A stretch of 7,132 bases of DNA, from NCBI GenBank assembly GCA_028718045.1, contig JAQUMQ010000068.1, positions 1 to 7,132 of the forward strand. Reading direction: 5' to 3'. The notes under the pieces are model-generated. The model did no database searches. It was not told where the DNA came from and saw only the letters and a list, made by a program, of their open reading frames with translations. The DNA is from Actinomycetota bacterium (GTDB lineage: Bacteria > Actinomycetota > Humimicrobiia > Humimicrobiales > Humimicrobiaceae). Positions 6,542-7,132 of the stretch are shown in pieces (the first letter of the stretch is position 1; every line of letters begins with the position of its first letter). The position numbers were made by a program, and so were the translations under genes.

Positions 6542-6544
6542 GAT

Positions 6545-7132
6545 TTAACCATTTTTTAGCTTTTTTAATACTTCCTTAGTTATTTCATTTATCATATCAG
6601 ATGACACACTCGAAGTTATGAGGCTTTTCTGATCTGAGCCATGATATATCGTTTCGTTACCAAAAGGATCCTTATATGCAAAACCGGTTTCGCAAACATC
6701 CTTGTTTTCCCCTATCGATATGATTTCTTCTCTGGATATATGATGGTGTATAGACATATCTGCCTTGGGGTCGTTTCCGAACATTATCTGTCTGTTTATC
6801 AAAATTTTACAGTTTGTTTCGGAAACTTCTACGTATAAATAAGCATAATTAAGATCTGAAGCTGCCGAAAATACGCCATGAAAAGGGATACCGCATACAA
6901 GACCGCATTCGGGATCTATTTTTCTTCTTTCCTTGAAATTAGCGACTATCCTCTCAGCTTGCTGAATCGAACCGGGAACAGATTCTTCGATATTCGTTAT
7001 TGGAAGAGTTCCGATTACACATCTTGTACCTTCGCTTATGGCAGGAATTTCCATATGAGCAGAACTAAATGACATCATAAAAGGTGGATGGGCATGAATA
7101 ACTGCCTTAACCTCAGGGAAATTATGATAAAT
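6545..7132 (-). CDS. Class II aldolase/adducin-family protein, N-terminus beyond the window
   Basis: This is a zinc-dependent aldolase-type enzyme that cleaves or epimerises sugar (phosphate) or related hydroxy-keto compounds. The frame stays open to the right edge, giving 195 residues. The visible part starts with YHNFPEVKAVIHAHPPF, whose HAH (visible residues 13 and 15) is the zinc-binding pair at the centre of the fold. The third zinc His is in GIPFHG (visible residue 85), followed by DLNYAYLYVEVSETNCKIL, the helix seen after it in the family. Relatives usually have N-H-G; here the Asn is Phe. About 75 N-terminal residues, including the usual catalytic Glu region, are missing by comparison with FucA. 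The C-terminal tail after the core is about 80 residues and polar, somewhat longer than in FucA. An internal ATG (7078) is not the start because the zinc motif lies upstream of it. Substrate unknown. Confidence 0.85.
   Translation of the reverse strand: MYHNFPEVKAVIHAHPPFMMSFSSAHMEIPAISEGTRCVIGTLPITNIEESVPGSIQQAERIVANFKERRKIDPECGLVCGIPFHGVFSAASDLNYAYLYVEVSETNCKILINRQIMFGNDPKADMSIHHHISREEIISIGENKDVCETGFAYKDPFGNETIYHGSDQKSLITSSVSSDMINEITKEVLKKLKNG

Noticed and set aside
7076..7078. Start codon of the aldolase at the internal ATG
   Set aside because: The frame continues upstream to the edge and encodes the zinc motif HAHPP, so the true start is outside the window.

Overview
The window comes from a low-GC bacterium (A+T clearly dominant, intergenic stretches almost pure A/T). 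Ribosome-binding sites are of the AAGG/GGGAGG type, all complete genes start with ATG and the stops are ordinary TAA/TAG. Style and gene content fit a fermentative, sugar-using lineage such as the low-GC Firmicutes or their relatives. No marker gene fixes the taxon, so this is an inference.

Every gene lies on the minus strand, so transcription runs from the right edge to the left edge. In that order they are: the C-terminal 195 residues of a class II (zinc) aldolase; a 112-bp AT-rich gap with short palindromes; a DeoR-family sugar-phosphate repressor; an amidohydrolase-fold protein that has lost all five metal ligands; a closely coupled amidohydrolase_2 (COG2159-type) enzyme with all five intact; a 223-bp AT-rich gap with a candidate promoter and a near-perfect palindrome; a double-domain ribose/rhamnose/AI-2-type ABC ATPase; and two different RbsC-type permeases. 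At the far left a strong Shine-Dalgarno sequence and a GTG codon suggest the first codons of one more gene, whose place in the order suggests the solute-binding protein.

The layout reads as one uptake and catabolic locus. A sugar or sugar-like compound enters through a CUT2 ABC transporter with two non-identical permeases, as in the Lsr (AI-2) and Rha (rhamnose) systems. It is then processed by hydrolase and aldolase chemistry under a DeoR repressor that probably senses a phosphorylated intermediate. The substrate cannot be read from the sequence.

The most notable point is the adjacent amidohydrolase pair. One copy has the canonical HxH...H...H...D metal site, and its neighbour has N, W, S, D and C at the matching positions. 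This suggests a catalytic subunit with a pseudoenzyme partner, or a fold reused for another task. A second oddity is a Walker B Asp-to-Leu change in the second ATPase domain, which already has a degenerate Walker A.
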